DNA from: Geotrypetes seraphini
Lineage: Eukaryota; Chordata; Amphibia; Gymnophiona; Dermophiidae
Direction: 5' to 3'
DNA: 64,000 bases
Assembly: GCF_902459505.1 (NCBI RefSeq)
Contig: NC_047095.1
Coordinates: 114,453,380-114,517,379, forward strand
Translations under genes and position numbers: made by a program
The notes under the pieces: model-generated
Told to the model about the DNA's origin: nothing
The model's input: only the letters and a program-made list of their open reading frames with translations
The model's database searches: none
Shown here: positions 21,199 through 31,765 of the stretch, piece after piece
Layout: every line of letters begins with the position of its first letter
Numbering within the stretch: position 1 is the first letter of the stretch

Positions 21199-22130
21199 AA
21201 TCCCTACTTGAAATTAACTAGAGGAAATTTCTGTTTAGTCTTAAAGAAACATCTTCAAATGAGTTGGATCCAAAAACATATAAGGCATCTCCAGCGTGAC
21301 CAAATATTTACAGAGAAATGTCAAATAAAAAGTGCCTCCTCTTGCCAGCACACTAAACGGAGGATCTGCAGGGCAAGGAAGAGACACTGTGGATCAATTT
21401 GGAAAGAGGAAATGGTAAATATAATTACATTGGTGTGATATACAGGCCTCCTTCACAGACGGAAGAAGTAGATAGAGATTTAATAGTAGACATTCAGAAT
21501 ATATCTAAAAAAGGGGAAGTCTTGCTAATAGGTGATTTTAACATACCGGATGTTGATTGGGGTCTCCCTATTGCGGGATCTTCTATAAGGGAGATCTTGG
21601 CTTCTCTACAAGGAGAACTGTTCCAGCAGTTGGTAATGGAACCCACGTGGGATGGGGTCATACTGGACTTAGTGCTTACAAATGGGAAAAGTATTTCTGA
21701 TGTTACAGTAGGTGATCTTCTGACATCCAGTGATCACTGCATGGTATAGTTTAATATTAAGATTCTAGACTTTAAAAAACTAACTTTGTTCGGATGAGGG
21801 TTTACGTCAAGGAATTGTTGTGTGGATTGGAACGTCTGGAGATGCGGTGGGCATAACTGAAAGGAGCAATTGTAAGGGTGATATACCTTTTTGTGAGGCA
21901 AGTAAGTAAAAGTAAGAGGAAAAGAAGGCCGCTTTGGTTCTCAAAAGTAGTAGCTGAGAAGGTAAGGAATAAGACGTTAGCTTTCATAAACTACAAAGGA
22001 TCACAAAGTGGAAGACAGGCAAAAATATCTGGAAAAGTTAAGAGAGGCTGGTCGAGAAGCAAGGAAAGCAAAGATGCAAATGGAAGAAAAAATAGCTGAC
22101 ATAGTAAATATATTAGTGATAGGAAGAAGT
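21199..22130 (+). mobile_element. CR1-type LINE endonuclease fragment
   Basis: The frame at 21399-21749 encodes YIGVIYRPPSQTEEVDRDLI, GEVLLIGDFNIPDVDWG, LDLVLTNGKSISDVTVGDLL, TSSDHCMV, which are CR1 endonuclease motifs including the catalytic GDFN and SDH. The frame then breaks and resumes at about 21885 (RRPLWFSKVVAEKVRNK). No RT follows. Confidence 0.85.
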
Positions 22131-22210
22131 GCAAAAGTCGCATTGTGAGACTCAAAGGTGAAGGGAAGAAATATGTAGAAGTTGTAAGAGCACATCAAAG
22201 TGATGGTGAG

Positions 22211-22534
22211 AGGCACCTGGGGCAGTGGTGCTCCTCCCCCAATCCTCACCTGCATCCCCTCCTTCCCTGTACCTTTTTAATGTTCCTGGTGCAAGCATCA
22301 ACCAAAACCTGCTGCTCGTGCCAGCATTGGCTGTTCCTCTGATGTCACTTCCTAGGCACAGCTCCAGGAAGTGATGTCAAAGAAAGAGTTGATGCTGATG
22401 CAAGCAACAGGTTATGGGTGGGGGTGGGGGTGGGGAAGGAGTAGGGGGTGGAAAGGGGGATGGGTTCCAGCGCCCCCACCAAGATGGCACCCAGAGCGGA
22501 TCACTCCCTGTCCCCCCTTACTATGCCACTGCAT
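22211..22534. mobile_element. hAT-type MITE relic
   Basis: 'aggcacctggggcag', 'tgatgtcacttcct…aggaagtgatgtca' (central palindrome) and the end 'cccttactatgccactg' match the better bounded copy at 47205-47504. Confidence 0.6.
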
Positions 22535-22559
22535 CCAAGTTAACTGTGGGTCCATCCAA

Positions 22560-22980
22560 AATACTTGGTCTGCCTATGCCACTGATATAGTTGCATATGC
22601 AGAGGGTTTGGAAAGGATTCTATGAGCCATGATCACTGAAACACAACAACCTCCCAAAATGATCACCAACCCCCCAATTACCTCATTATTTTCTACCACA
22701 CCCCCAACTGTCCCCTAACAATTACCCCTGCCCCAATGATCCCCCACCATTCAAACTATACGCCAGCTAATCACAACCCCCAAATCCTTCTCATCTTCAA
22801 TGGTCCCCAAGCCTACCTTCTTCAATTATCCCTCTACTGCTATCTCTGCTCCCTAAACTACATCTACCCCATCTCCTAAATTACCCACACCTACCTACAC
22901 TTTCCCCATCCACCAAAACTACACCACCCAACTCCCTATAAACAAAACTGGCCCCTCCCCATTCTTCTAAGTCATTCCCA
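22560..22980. repeat. C/A-rich low-complexity upstream of gene A
   Basis: Pyrimidine and A-rich sequence with few G's ('gatcaccaaccccccaatt', 'ctacctacactttccccatcc'). From about 22900 on it resembles the flank upstream of gene B (39700-39850), so part of it belongs to the duplicated segment. Confidence 0.5.
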
Positions 22981-23132
22981 GAGACAACACAGGTAGACAT
23001 ACACAAACAGATGGAGGGGTTGGAAGAAATTCCATCAATAATTATCTGCATGCTTTTCCTGCTTGTTTACACAGGAAATCACAGGAAATGTGTAGTCATT
23101 TTAACACTTCACCATCCAATCTAACAGCTCTG

Positions 23133-23146
23133 CTCTCTCTTCACAG
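23133..23146 (+). promoter_or_regulatory. Splice acceptor of the gene A coding exon
   Basis: Pyrimidine tract 'tctctcttcacag' ends at AG 23145-23146, nine bases before the first ATG. Gene B has the same arrangement. Known CHST4/5/6 genes have the whole CDS in one exon behind a 5' noncoding exon, so this acceptor is expected. Confidence 0.7.
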
Positions 23147-23155
23147 TTATCTGAT

Positions 23156-24307
23156 ATGATGAATAGAAAGTACAGCATTTACATCCAATACCTCATCTGT
23201 GTGACTTTGGTCCTTGTAATATGGCTTTCTGGCTTCCAAGTATATCAGGTTCCTAACCAAAGGTCCAAAACTAAACCAACTAAAACCCAAGTCCTCATCC
23301 TTACTTCTTGGAGATCAGGGTCTTCTTTTGTGGGTCAGCTCTTCAATCAGAATCCTGATGTGTTCTATCTGATGGAGCCCGCATGGCATGTATGGGCCCG
23401 GTTACCTCAGGAACCACCAAAGCTTCTGCATTTGCCCATCCGGGACTTGATCAGATCCATCTTCCTGTGCGACGCATCTGCTTTTCCACCCTATATATCC
23501 AAAAGCAAGTATATATCAGATATTTTCATGTGGCATGAGAGTCGTGCTCTCTGTTCCCCTCCTGCTTGCCCAAACTCCTCCCTCACAGAGTTCTACAACA
23601 GATTAGAGTGTTACATAACATGTGGAAAAGTTCCGCTTGATAAAATGGAGGAGGCCTGCAGGGCTAAAAGTCACGTGGTGGTGAAGACTGTTCGGTTCTT
23701 TGACTTGGAGGTTCTCTACCCACTCCTGAAAGACCCCTCACTGAACCTCAAGATAATTCATCTGGTAAGGGATCCTCGGGCTATCCTCTCCTCACGGCAG
23801 ACATTCCCTTCCCTGTACCGTGACGACAATACAATCAGTAAAGCTCAGAATTCCAAATCCAACATCAGTGTGGTGATGGAAGAAATCTGCAAGGCCCAAG
23901 TACACATTTATAAACAGGCCTCAAATAATCCTCAACCCTTCTTGAAGAACCGGTATTTCATGGTGCGCTTTGAAGACCTTGTGAGGAACCCAGTAGATCA
24001 TATCAGAGAGTTGTATGATTATGCAGGGCTCACAATGAACCCCAAGCTCGAATCCTGGATTTACAATATCACCCACGATCTCATTCCTAATGAGAAAGGC
24101 TTCTTCCCTTACAGTGAGGACTCCATGAAGATTGTCCAAAAGTGGAGGGAGCAGCTACACTTCTCAAAAGTAAAGGAAGTGCAGGAACTCTGTCAACAAG
24201 AGATGGATGTGTTTGGTTATCGGCTCATTGAGTCTGAGAGGGAACAAAAGAACATGACATTAGACTTGCTACTAGCCATACCAGATAAATTTGAGTTGAT
24301 CCACTGA
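23156..24307 (+). CDS. CHST4-like: Carbohydrate sulfotransferase, CHST4/5/6 group (copy A)
   Basis: Predicted Golgi type II membrane enzyme that transfers sulfate from PAPS to the 6-O position of N-acetylglucosamine. The 383 codons form one uninterrupted exon, close to the usual 385-395 residues. Visible parts: a short cytosolic start; a membrane anchor at about residues 8-27; the 5'-phosphosulfate-binding loop LTSWRSGSSFVGQLF (49-63); LMEPAWHVW (72-80); SRALCSPPAC (129-138); FFDLEVLYPLLKDPSLNL (181-198); the 3'-phosphate-binding LVRDPRA (203-209); and RFEDLVRNP. LLKDPSLNL and the terminal 'IH' are closest to what I recall of CHST4, but CHST5/6 cannot be excluded. The first of two adjacent ATGs is used as start. 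A paralogue lies about 17 kb downstream on the same strand. Confidence 0.93.
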   Translation: MMNRKYSIYIQYLICVTLVLVIWLSGFQVYQVPNQRSKTKPTKTQVLILTSWRSGSSFVGQLFNQNPDVFYLMEPAWHVWARLPQEPPKLLHLPIRDLIRSIFLCDASAFPPYISKSKYISDIFMWHESRALCSPPACPNSSLTEFYNRLECYITCGKVPLDKMEEACRAKSHVVVKTVRFFDLEVLYPLLKDPSLNLKIIHLVRDPRAILSSRQTFPSLYRDDNTISKAQNSKSNISVVMEEICKAQVHIYKQASNNPQPFLKNRYFMVRFEDLVRNPVDHIRELYDYAGLTMNPKLESWIYNITHDLIPNEKGFFPYSEDSMKIVQKWREQLHFSKVKEVQELCQQEMDVFGYRLIESEREQKNMTLDLLLAIPDKFELIH

Positions 24308-24351
24308 GATAACTCTCTGGAACAATTAACCCATCCACTATTTCAAAGTAT

Positions 24352-24487
24352 AGCCCCAGGTACGTTAGATAGATTGTGAGCCCACCGGGACAGAGAGGGA
24401 AAAATGCTTGAGTACCTGATTGTAAAAACCGCTTAGATAACCTTGATAGGCGGTATATAAAATCCTAATAAACTTGAAACTTGAAAC
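24352..24487 (+). mobile_element. L2-tailed SINE in the gene A 3' flank
   Basis: 'gccccaggtacgttagatagattgtgagcccaccgggacagag … taaaaaccgcttagataacc … ggcggtatataaaatcctaataaacttgaaac'. Same family as 35220-35385. It lies between two parts of the 3' flank that match gene B, so it inserted after the duplication. It contributes an AATAAA at 24467-24472 about 160 bp past the stop, which might serve as a poly(A) signal. Confidence 0.75.
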
Positions 24488-25065
24488 TATGGACTGATAA
24501 ATGTGAAGGCCCAAAGAGAGGCCAACTGAATATAACAGAACTTGAAAAGAAGGCACTTGCTTTTTTTTTTTGTTGTTGTTGTTTATAAGTCCAAGTGTTC
24601 TTTCTCCCGTCCACATAATGGCCTCAGTTTCCAGTGTTCTTTCCTTGGGAAGATTCAACCTTACTTGGCCAAAAGGTTGTGTTTCTCCTTCGATAAGCCC
24701 TTTCTAGAGTGTCCCTATGTCTACTGCCTGTGAACAAGAGAGACTGACTCTTCCTCAGTTCCACTCAAAACCTTTCTTAAAGGTTGCTATTTGGTTTTAT
24801 TTCAGATTGGAGCCTACAAAGTTGGTCGCCATCTTATTCTTTTAAAGTATGATCCTGAGTCACTGCCCATTGCTATGGAATTGGCATTAGTCTCCAAGTT
24901 GAGCCAGCATAGAGGGAGTGCAATACCAGCCTATCATTCAGTAAATTTTATACAAGGGTATAATGTTCAATATGTGATTCCTTAAAAGTGGTGCAACTCT
25001 AACTGTGGTCACTAACCATGAAATTGGTTCTGGCAGGGAAGGACTGAACAAAGTCTAATGGTGTT
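24488..25065 (+). other. Gene A 3' flank (part of duplicated segment)
   Basis: 'ggactgataaatg…aacagaacttgaaaagaaggc…tttataagtccaagtgttctttctccc' matches 41310-41410 after gene B, including a T-run at the same place. The 3'UTR probably reaches into this stretch. No other gene is seen. Confidence 0.6.
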
Positions 25066-25411
25066 TAGGATTACCAGATGTCCTCTTTTTAAAGGACTCT
25101 CCATGTACCCGGAGGGATATCCAAAATCCGGCATTTTGTCCGTGTCTGGAGGCCCTCTGCACATGTCGATGCGATGATGTCATATGCACACACGCATGTA
25201 TGTGACATCATTGCATCAATGTCTACGCATGTACAGAGGCCTTCCGGACACAGCCCAGAGCTCAGGGCGGGAGACCGGAGATTTGGGGGGGGGCAGGGAT
25301 GGGACAGAACAGGGCGAGGCTAGAGGCAGAATGGGGCAGGGCTGGAGGCGGAAAAGGGTGGGGACAGGCATTCTCCTTTTTTTAAAAAAAAGCGGGAATC
25401 TTGCAACCCTA
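25066..25411. mobile_element. hAT-like TAGGGTTACC-family element
   Basis: Starts 'aggattaccagatgtcctctttttaaaggac' and ends 'tttttttaaaaaaaagcgggaatcttgcaaccct'. The interior carries 'ctgcgcatg'-type palindromes and 'ggcagaatggggcagggctgg' tracts. Further copies lie at 34331, 39340, 43010, 44570 and 63317. Confidence 0.65.
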
Positions 25412-25539
25412 GTTGTGATTGTAAACATCGCTGGTCCCAGCTCTGCGGATTATGCCTAGAAATAGGAGATGACGTTGTGGCAATTCTGTGAATGTGAGCA
25501 CTGATCAAAATCTAGTACAGACTGACTGAATAGTGACAG

Positions 25540-25800
25540 TACCAGCCTTAAGAACATAAGAATTGTCATAGTGTCATAGTTGTCATAGTGTCTCCAACAG
25601 TGGCCAACCCAGGTCACAAGTACCTGGCAAGATCCCAAAGAATAAACAGATTTTATGCTGCTTATCCTAGGAATAAGCAGTGGATTTCCCCCAAGTGCAT
25701 CTTAGGGAAATAATGGCTTATGGACTTTTCAAGTTAGCCAAACCTTTTTTAAACCCTGCTAAGCTAACTGCTTTCACCACATTCTCTGACAACGAATTCC
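25540..25800 (-). mobile_element. CR1-type LINE 3' end
   Basis: 'ttaagaacataagaattgtca…caacagtggccaacccaggtcacaagtacctgg' is the reverse complement of the CR1 3' tail. It is followed by 'ccaaaccttttttaaaccctgctaagctaactgctttcacc', the end of ORF2 on the minus strand. Highly degraded. Confidence 0.7.
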
Positions 25801-26085
25801 ATCACCTCCCTACCTTCCTCCTCCCCCATCTCTTGAGTCTGGTCTCTCATCTCACACAAGGGAAAGCTTCAGGATGGCCAGAGAAAAGTCTGATCTAATT
25901 GCCATTGGCAAGAGCCACAAAAAGTTTGCAAACTTGCCACTGAGGGGAGAAAGGCTGGACCAGAGGGGACAGGGGGGAGGTGGAAGTAAAAATGAGGAAG
26001 AAAAAGAGATTGAACATGCAGGAGGGGTAGGAAAGAGGAGAAACAATCTACCTACAGAGGCTCCACCATGTGTTCTTCAGCCCGC
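25801..26085. other. No gene seen
   Basis: A pyrimidine-rich then purine-rich stretch without recognised features, just left of the L1. Confidence 0.4.
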
Positions 26086-29000
26086 ATACCTATGAAACCC
26101 AATTATACCATCGATACGACCTCTCCTTATATAAAAAGCTGCAACATTTGAAATTTCAATACAATGAGATTTTCAGCTCTCTTGCTTCTGCTTCTATATT
26201 TCGACGCTCAGCCTCGTATTACGCCTCTCACAACAAATTGGGTCATCTTTTGGCTGCTTTCCTCAAAGGCAGACGTACAAAACAAAGGATCACGCATATA
26301 AAATCTTCTAGTGGTCAGCTCCATACCACCACTAAGGACATTTTAGAAGATTTTTGTACCTTCTACGAAGACCTCTACTCTTCTGAATCTTCATCCGCCA
26401 CCAGTTCCATTCCAGACTTCCTTCAATCGCTTCATCTCCCATCACTTTCGGAACCACAACAGCTCACTCTGCAGCAACCGATCACATCTGAAGAAATTAG
26501 TCAAGCCATCTCCTCTCTACCCTCAGCCAAGGCACCAGGTCCCGATGGCTTAACCTCAGAATTTTTCAAATCATTCTCCTCTCTTCTGGCACCTCACCTG
26601 CTCTCCCTTTATCACAGCTTACAAACCTCTGAGACTGGAGCTTGTCGCTTTCTCGAAGCGAACATCATAATTCTCCCGAAGCCTAATAGAGATCATCAGC
26701 TTGTGAAGAACTATCGCCCAATATCCCTATTAAATCTGGACTATAAAATATATACTAAATTGCTTGTCTTCCGTCTGGAAAAGGTCATGCCCTGTCTGAT
26801 TAATAGAGACCAGGTCGGCTTCATGAAGGACCATTATGGAGCTGATAACACAGGGCTCCTATGTCATGTACTCCACTCCACCCTTATGTCAACCGACCCT
26901 GCAGTTCTTGTTTCCCTAGATGCTGAAAAGGCTTTTGACAGGGTGGAGTGGAACTATCTATTTGCTGTTCTTTCTAAATTTGGCTTACCTCCTGCATTTG
27001 TTCGTATGATTTCTTTACTTTATAGCGAACCCTCAGCTAAACTGATTCTAAACGACGAGACCTCCTCCTCATTCACATTACACAGGGGCACTCGTCAAGG
27101 TTGTCCCATATCCCCTCTCTTGTTTAATTTGGCTTTAGAACCTCTTCTTGTAGCCATCAGACAGTCCACCGATATCAAAGGGATATCCATTGCTAACATC
27201 GAGTTTAAAATATCTGCATATGCAAATGATGTCCTATTGTACCTTTCTGATCCAGAACCATCTTTATCCTCCCTAATACAACTGATCTCCTCTTTCTCAC
27301 TATTCTCTGGCTAAAAAATCAACTAGGACAAGACAGAACTCATGCCTCTTAATGAGTCTTGCCTTCCATTCACTATTTCTTCCCAACCTTTTACATGGGT
27401 TTCCACAGGGATCAAATATCTGGGCCTTTCCTTTGACAGAGACCTTCACACTTCTAAACAACTAATCTCATCCGATCTTCTCAATCAGATATCATTCACT
27501 CTCTCCACCTGGTCACCCCTACATCTCTCTTGGTGGGGTCGCCTGGATACTATCAAAATGATGGTGGTCCCTAAACTCACCTATATGTTCAACATGCTCC
27601 CCCTTTTGTTTCCACCTGCTTTCTATAAACAATTGGAATCCAAATTGTCACGTTTTCTCTGGAATGGCAAACCCCACAGGATTTCCCTTAGCAAACTAAA
27701 ATCTCCTATGCATCAAGGGGGTGTCAATTTCCCAGATCTTTACTGTTACCACAAGGCTTTCCTCTTAAGACAGGGTGCGGAGTGGCTCTCCTCTCTTCCC
27801 CCTTCCGATATGCCCAATTGGCTACGACTAGAGTCTGCTCTCATGAGTCCTTTCCCCCTTCTCAGATTGATGGGTACCACAAATTTTCCTAACCCCTCAA
27901 AAAATCCCATACTCCTTAAAACTCACAAGGTCCTCACTGACCTCGACTTGCATTTAGATATACCCTGGAACAAGTCATCTTTCTTTCCTCTATGGTTCAA
28001 TAAACATCTATTAATTGATAAGAAACCAATCTCTTGGCCTTAATGGTATAGTCGTCAAATTTGGGACATAGGCTCCTTGTGTAATTCAACTGGGTCCTTT
28101 GCTACATTCAATGAACTCATGGTCTCTTTCTCTTTAGGTGCATCCCACTTCTATAAATGGCTTCAATTAAGATCCTCCCTTAACAAGGCAGGTCTTCCCC
28201 TGACTTCTTTCACTTCAGTCCCCACTCTGCTCACTCTATCTCGTCAATTTTTAGCTCTAGGACATACTGCATCGCACTTCTATAAACTCCTTAAATCACT
28301 TCTCCCTAATGCCCTAGCTTCCTTACACTCCTCATGGGAGGCGGACCTGGAAACCTCGATCACTGAGGAGGCTTGGTCCCATATCTATCATACAACGTTC
28401 CACACATCGCGATCAGCCTCGAATCTGCAACACATGGTATTCTTTCTTCATAGAGCAAACTGGACCCCTCTCAGATCACACAGAATCAATCCATCATATT
28501 CCAACCTATGTTGTTCCTGCCACACTGAAATAGGCACCCTAAAACATCTCCTTTTTTCGTGCTCCACAATTCTCTCTTTTTGGTCTTCAACATGGGATAC
28601 AGTTTGCTCTATCTTTCATATTAATATCCCCTTAACCTACCAGATGCTTCTGTTGAAATCTTTTGCTCTACCCGCATCAGTCTCTGATTCAGACCATTTC
28701 CTTTTTGATATCTTACTTTCTTTGGCTCTGAAAGTTTTGCTCACCTGTTGGAAAGACTTATCTAAAGCCTCCCACTCACAATGGTGGAACCTTGTATGTC
28801 TCACATATAGAACTGAGGCCTACTTGGCTAAGTCTTCCAACAGGTTCTCTCATTTTCAATCGAAATGGGTACTACTGAAAGTCTACCTACATGCTACTTC
28901 TCCATGAATGTCCCCCTTGCATTCATTCTTCTTTCTTCCCCCCCCTATTCCCCCTGTACTCTTTATTTGGTTTTTGTATTTATTTTATTTTATTTTAGAT

Positions 29001-29215
29001 TCATGCTTATTCATTCAGTTTCTGTATCCTTTTTGTCACTGTACATACATAGAATTTGCTTATGTTATTCTTGTAGATTCAGGTCTATACCTTTGTCATT
29101 TTATTATATAACTTATACGTTCTCTTATGCAATGTTGTACATGCTTCATGCGTTATGCTGCATGTGATTGTTCTTCACATTTTGTATTTCAAAAATTCAA
29201 TAAACAAACCTTGAC
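26086..29215 (+). mobile_element. L1/Tx1-type LINE, most of ORF2 and 3'UTR
   Basis: A single reading frame from 26070 to 28907 holds the RT and C-terminal region of ORF2: ITSEEISQAISSLPSAKAPG, PDGLTSEFF, NYRPISLLNLDYKI, DQVGFMK, SLDAEKAFDRVEW, TRQGCPISPLLFNLALEPL, then AYANDVLLY at about 27213. That last box is normally YADD or FADD; here the first catalytic Asp is Asn. Three nonsense codons lie at 27312, 27324 and 28041 and no frameshift was found. The C-terminal CCSCHTEIGTLKHLLFSC motif is present. The 3'UTR ends 'aataaacaaaccttgact' plus an A-run at about 29217. The 5' end, with the endonuclease, is truncated. Age appears moderate to young. Confidence 0.92.
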
Positions 29216-29224
29216 TAAAAAAAA

Positions 29225-29399
29225 AATGTTGATGCTTAAATATAGAGAGACCCTTTTTTACAATGCACTAAAAAGTAGCCTGCGATAGCCCTAACATGGG
29301 TCTTTCCCATGCGCTGAGGTCATTTATAGCACAGTCGGTAAAAGGCAGATTTTTTCTCGTTTTCCAATAATGGCCACATGCTAATTTCACCCCTATCTA
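29225..29399. mobile_element. DNA-element fragment (palindrome-type)
   Basis: 'accctttttta caatgcactaaaaag' and 'cgatagccctaacatggg…cccatgcgctgagg' resemble one arm of the 'tttttacaaag' family. Ends not defined. Confidence 0.35.
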
Positions 29400-29555
29400 T
29401 CCCCCCCCTTTTTACAAATGTGGTTTTTAATGTCTGCTGGTGCGCTGAATGCTCAGTGCTGCTCCCGATGCTCATAGAAACAGCCCGGCACATTCAGCGC
29501 GCCGGCTGCTGCTAAAAACCACTTTCATGGTTTTTGTAAAAGGGGGGGGGGGGGG
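29400..29555. mobile_element. Palindromic CCCCCTTTTTAC-type MITE
   Basis: 'cccccctttttacaaatgtggtttttaatg … taaaaaccactttcatggtttttgtaaaagggggg' with the centre 'cgatgctcatagaaac'. Target duplication is ambiguous because of C/G runs. Confidence 0.7.
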
Positions 29556-29701
29556 AGGAGTTCATCTTTCAGTGTAGACCCTGGTAAGCGCCTCGGTACA
29601 GACACCAACCACACAGTAGTGGGCGCCTATTCGAAATGTTTTTTAATGGTGCTTTCAATTATCAGCACCAATTAAACCAATTTTTAAAAAATTAATTAAT
29701 T

Positions 29702-29880
29702 AACCCCCTCTTTTACAAAGCCGTACAGCAAAAGCCCTGAAACCCTTTAAATTTCTATGGGCTTCAGGGAAGTTACCGCAGTGGCAGCCCCGATAGTAGG
29801 CACCCCGATAGTAGGTAACCCGATAGTAGGCACCCTGATCTAGGCACCTACCAGTAAGTGCCTTTTATAGATTCAGGGCC
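29702..29880. mobile_element. Partial MITE plus Harbinger-like fragment
   Basis: 'ccccctcttttacaaagccgtacagcaaaagccctgaaaccc…atgggcttcagg' is the left half of the element at 61794. It is followed by a triplicated 'ccgatagtaggcacc' unit (about 29790-29850). Confidence 0.6.
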
Positions 29881-29924
29881 TAAGGGCTCACCTGCCAATC
29901 CTGTGCTAAACAGTTAGCACGCGG

Positions 29925-30395
29925 CAATAAGAACATAAGAGTAACCTTACTGGGTCAGACCAATGGTCCATCAAGCCCAGTAGCCCGTTCTCACGGTGGC
30001 CAATCCAGGTCCTTAGTTACCTGGCCAAAACCCAAATGTAGCAACATTCCATACAGAATCTTAAAGAATAGCAAAATTCCGGAATCCCAGAGAGTAATAA
30101 GATTCTAGAATCCCAAAGAGTAGCAACATTCCATGTTACCAATCCAGGGCAAACAGACTATGGAATTTTCCTCCAGGAATCTGTCCAAACCTTTCTTAAA
30201 ACCAGCTACGCTATCCGCTCTTACCACAACATCTGGCAACATGTTCCAGAACTTAACTATTCTCTGAGTGAATAAATATTTCCTCCTATTGGTTTTAAAA
30301 GTATTTCCCTGCAGTTTACACGAGTGTCCCTGCCCACACACTAACCAATTAGCATAGCTATGCTCACTCTCTGCCCCCAAAACAAGCCCCCAGCA

Positions 30396-30405
<10 letters not shown>
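29925..30405 (-). mobile_element. CR1-type LINE 3' end
   Basis: Minus-strand frame 30105-30380 reads GHSCKLQGNTFKTNRRKYLF, TQRIVKFWNMLPDVVVRADS, AGFKKGLDRFLEE, the CR1 ORF2 C-terminus. The 3' tail toward 29925 is 'aagaacataagagtaaccttactgggtcagacc'. Close in sequence to the copy at 45226. Confidence 0.88.
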
Positions 30406-30437
<32 letters not shown>

Positions 30438-30485
30438 GTGCTGGGGGCTTGTTTTGGGAGCAGAAAGTGAGCACAGCTATGTCTG
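30353..30485. repeat. Inverted duplication around an (AT)n core
   Basis: About 46 bp of CR1-derived sequence (catagctatgctcactctct…cccccagcacta, 30353-30399) is repeated inverted at 30438-30485 (tagtgctgggggcttg…gagcacagctatg), separated by (AT)n and a T-run. This is a strong hairpin candidate. Confidence 0.85.
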
Positions 30486-31175
30486 TCTTTCATTCTCCCT
30501 GCCCCCTTTCTTTCTTTCTGTCTCTCTCCCTGACCCCTGCCTGTCTATCTTTCTTTCTGTCTCTCTCCCTGAACCCCTGTCTGTCTTTCTTTCTTTCTGT
30601 CTCTCTCCCTGCCCCCCTGTCTGTCTCTCTCCCTGCCTGCTGTGTCTTTCTTTCTGTCTCTCTCCCTGCCCCTGTCTTTCTGTGTGTCTGTCTTTCTTTC
30701 TGTCTCTCTCTCTCTGCCCCCTGCCTGTCTTTCTTTCTCGTGCGCTGAGACGCTTCAGCTCCAGCTCCCTTCTCCCACCTATCCTTAAATCACTCCTTTT
30801 GCCTCCTGCTAGTCGTTTCCACCCTCCCCAGCCTGAACAACCACCAATCATAGTCCGGATGCTGAGCGTCGGTATGCCTGCTTCCGTTATTATTTTTGTG
30901 CTCTCTTTGGTCCTTTGAGTCACACACACATACGGATACCTTTGAACTATGTAAAAATAGTGTTAGACAGAGTGAGGGCGGGAGGGGGGAGTTGCCACCG
31001 TGGTGGTCGCCACTGGCTCCGTGCCTCTGCCTGCGCAGTAGAAGAAGCCAGTGTCGCCGAGGGAGGACAATGGGGAAACCGCCGCTGGCTCCTTCTACTA
31101 CGTATGCGTGGCACAGATGCATGGAGACACAGAGTTTGAAGTGTACATGCACGCTTAGGGTTTTATTATTATGGA
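30486..31175 (-). mobile_element. Helitron-like element, minus strand
   Basis: The right end is the Helitron 5' side: in reverse complement TCCATAATAATAAAACCC, preceded by A. The next 200 bp in reverse (gtgtctccatgcatctgtgcc, ggcggtttcccca) match the copy at 48372. The left part is a 'ctgtctctctccctg' TC-rich minisatellite (30490-30740). The CTRR end was not clearly found. Confidence 0.6.
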
Positions 31176-31264
31176 TATATGTTTATTATATATTTTATAT
31201 TATATATATTATATATTTATTATATATATACTGTATAAATATAAAATCAGATGTATCTGTAGGT

Positions 31265-31760
31265 ATATATGTATGTATGTTCCAGCATAACTCTGAAACG
31301 CATGGAGAGATTTTAACCAAATGTGGTATACATATGACTTACTATCTGGGGAAAAATACTGTGGGGTGGGAAGGGGGTGATGTAATAATTGTTGAAAAAG
31401 ACAGATTTTATTGTCTAATCCATACTTTTTGGGCTCACTGAGATGAATACTCATAACTCTGAAACACATGGAGAGATTTCAATTAAACTTGGTATACATA
31501 AGACTTACTATCTGGGAAAAAATACTGTGGAGTGGAGTGTAAAAATTCTCAAAAATGACAGACATTAGTGTCTATCCCATAGTTTTCAGCCTCGCTGAGA
31601 TGATGTTCCAACATAACTCTGGAACACATGCAGCTATTTCAACCAAACTTGGTAAAAATACCGTGAGGGTGGGAAGGGGGGGGGGGGGTCACATATAAAA
31701 ATTATCGAAAACGACAGATGATTGGGATAAATATCCATGCAACGCCAGGTAATCAGCTAG
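31265..31760 (+). mobile_element. Second Helitron, 3' part with triplicated conserved block
   Basis: Three tandem diverged copies (about 31275, 31450, 31610) of a block 'ataactctgaaac(g/a)catggagagattt(t/c)aa…ttggtatacata' are followed by 'gcaacgccaggtaatcagctag' and a T. The CTAG|T end fits a Helitron 3' terminus. Blocks of this kind are familiar near Helitron 3' ends. The 5' limit is unknown. Confidence 0.55.
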
Positions 31761-31765
31761 TATTA

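Noticed and set aside
23921-24139. Minus-strand frame within gene A
   Set aside because: Shadow of the sulfotransferase coding sequence.
30449-30929. Leu/Ser/Cys-rich frames resembling membrane proteins
   Set aside because: Translation of a TC-rich minisatellite.
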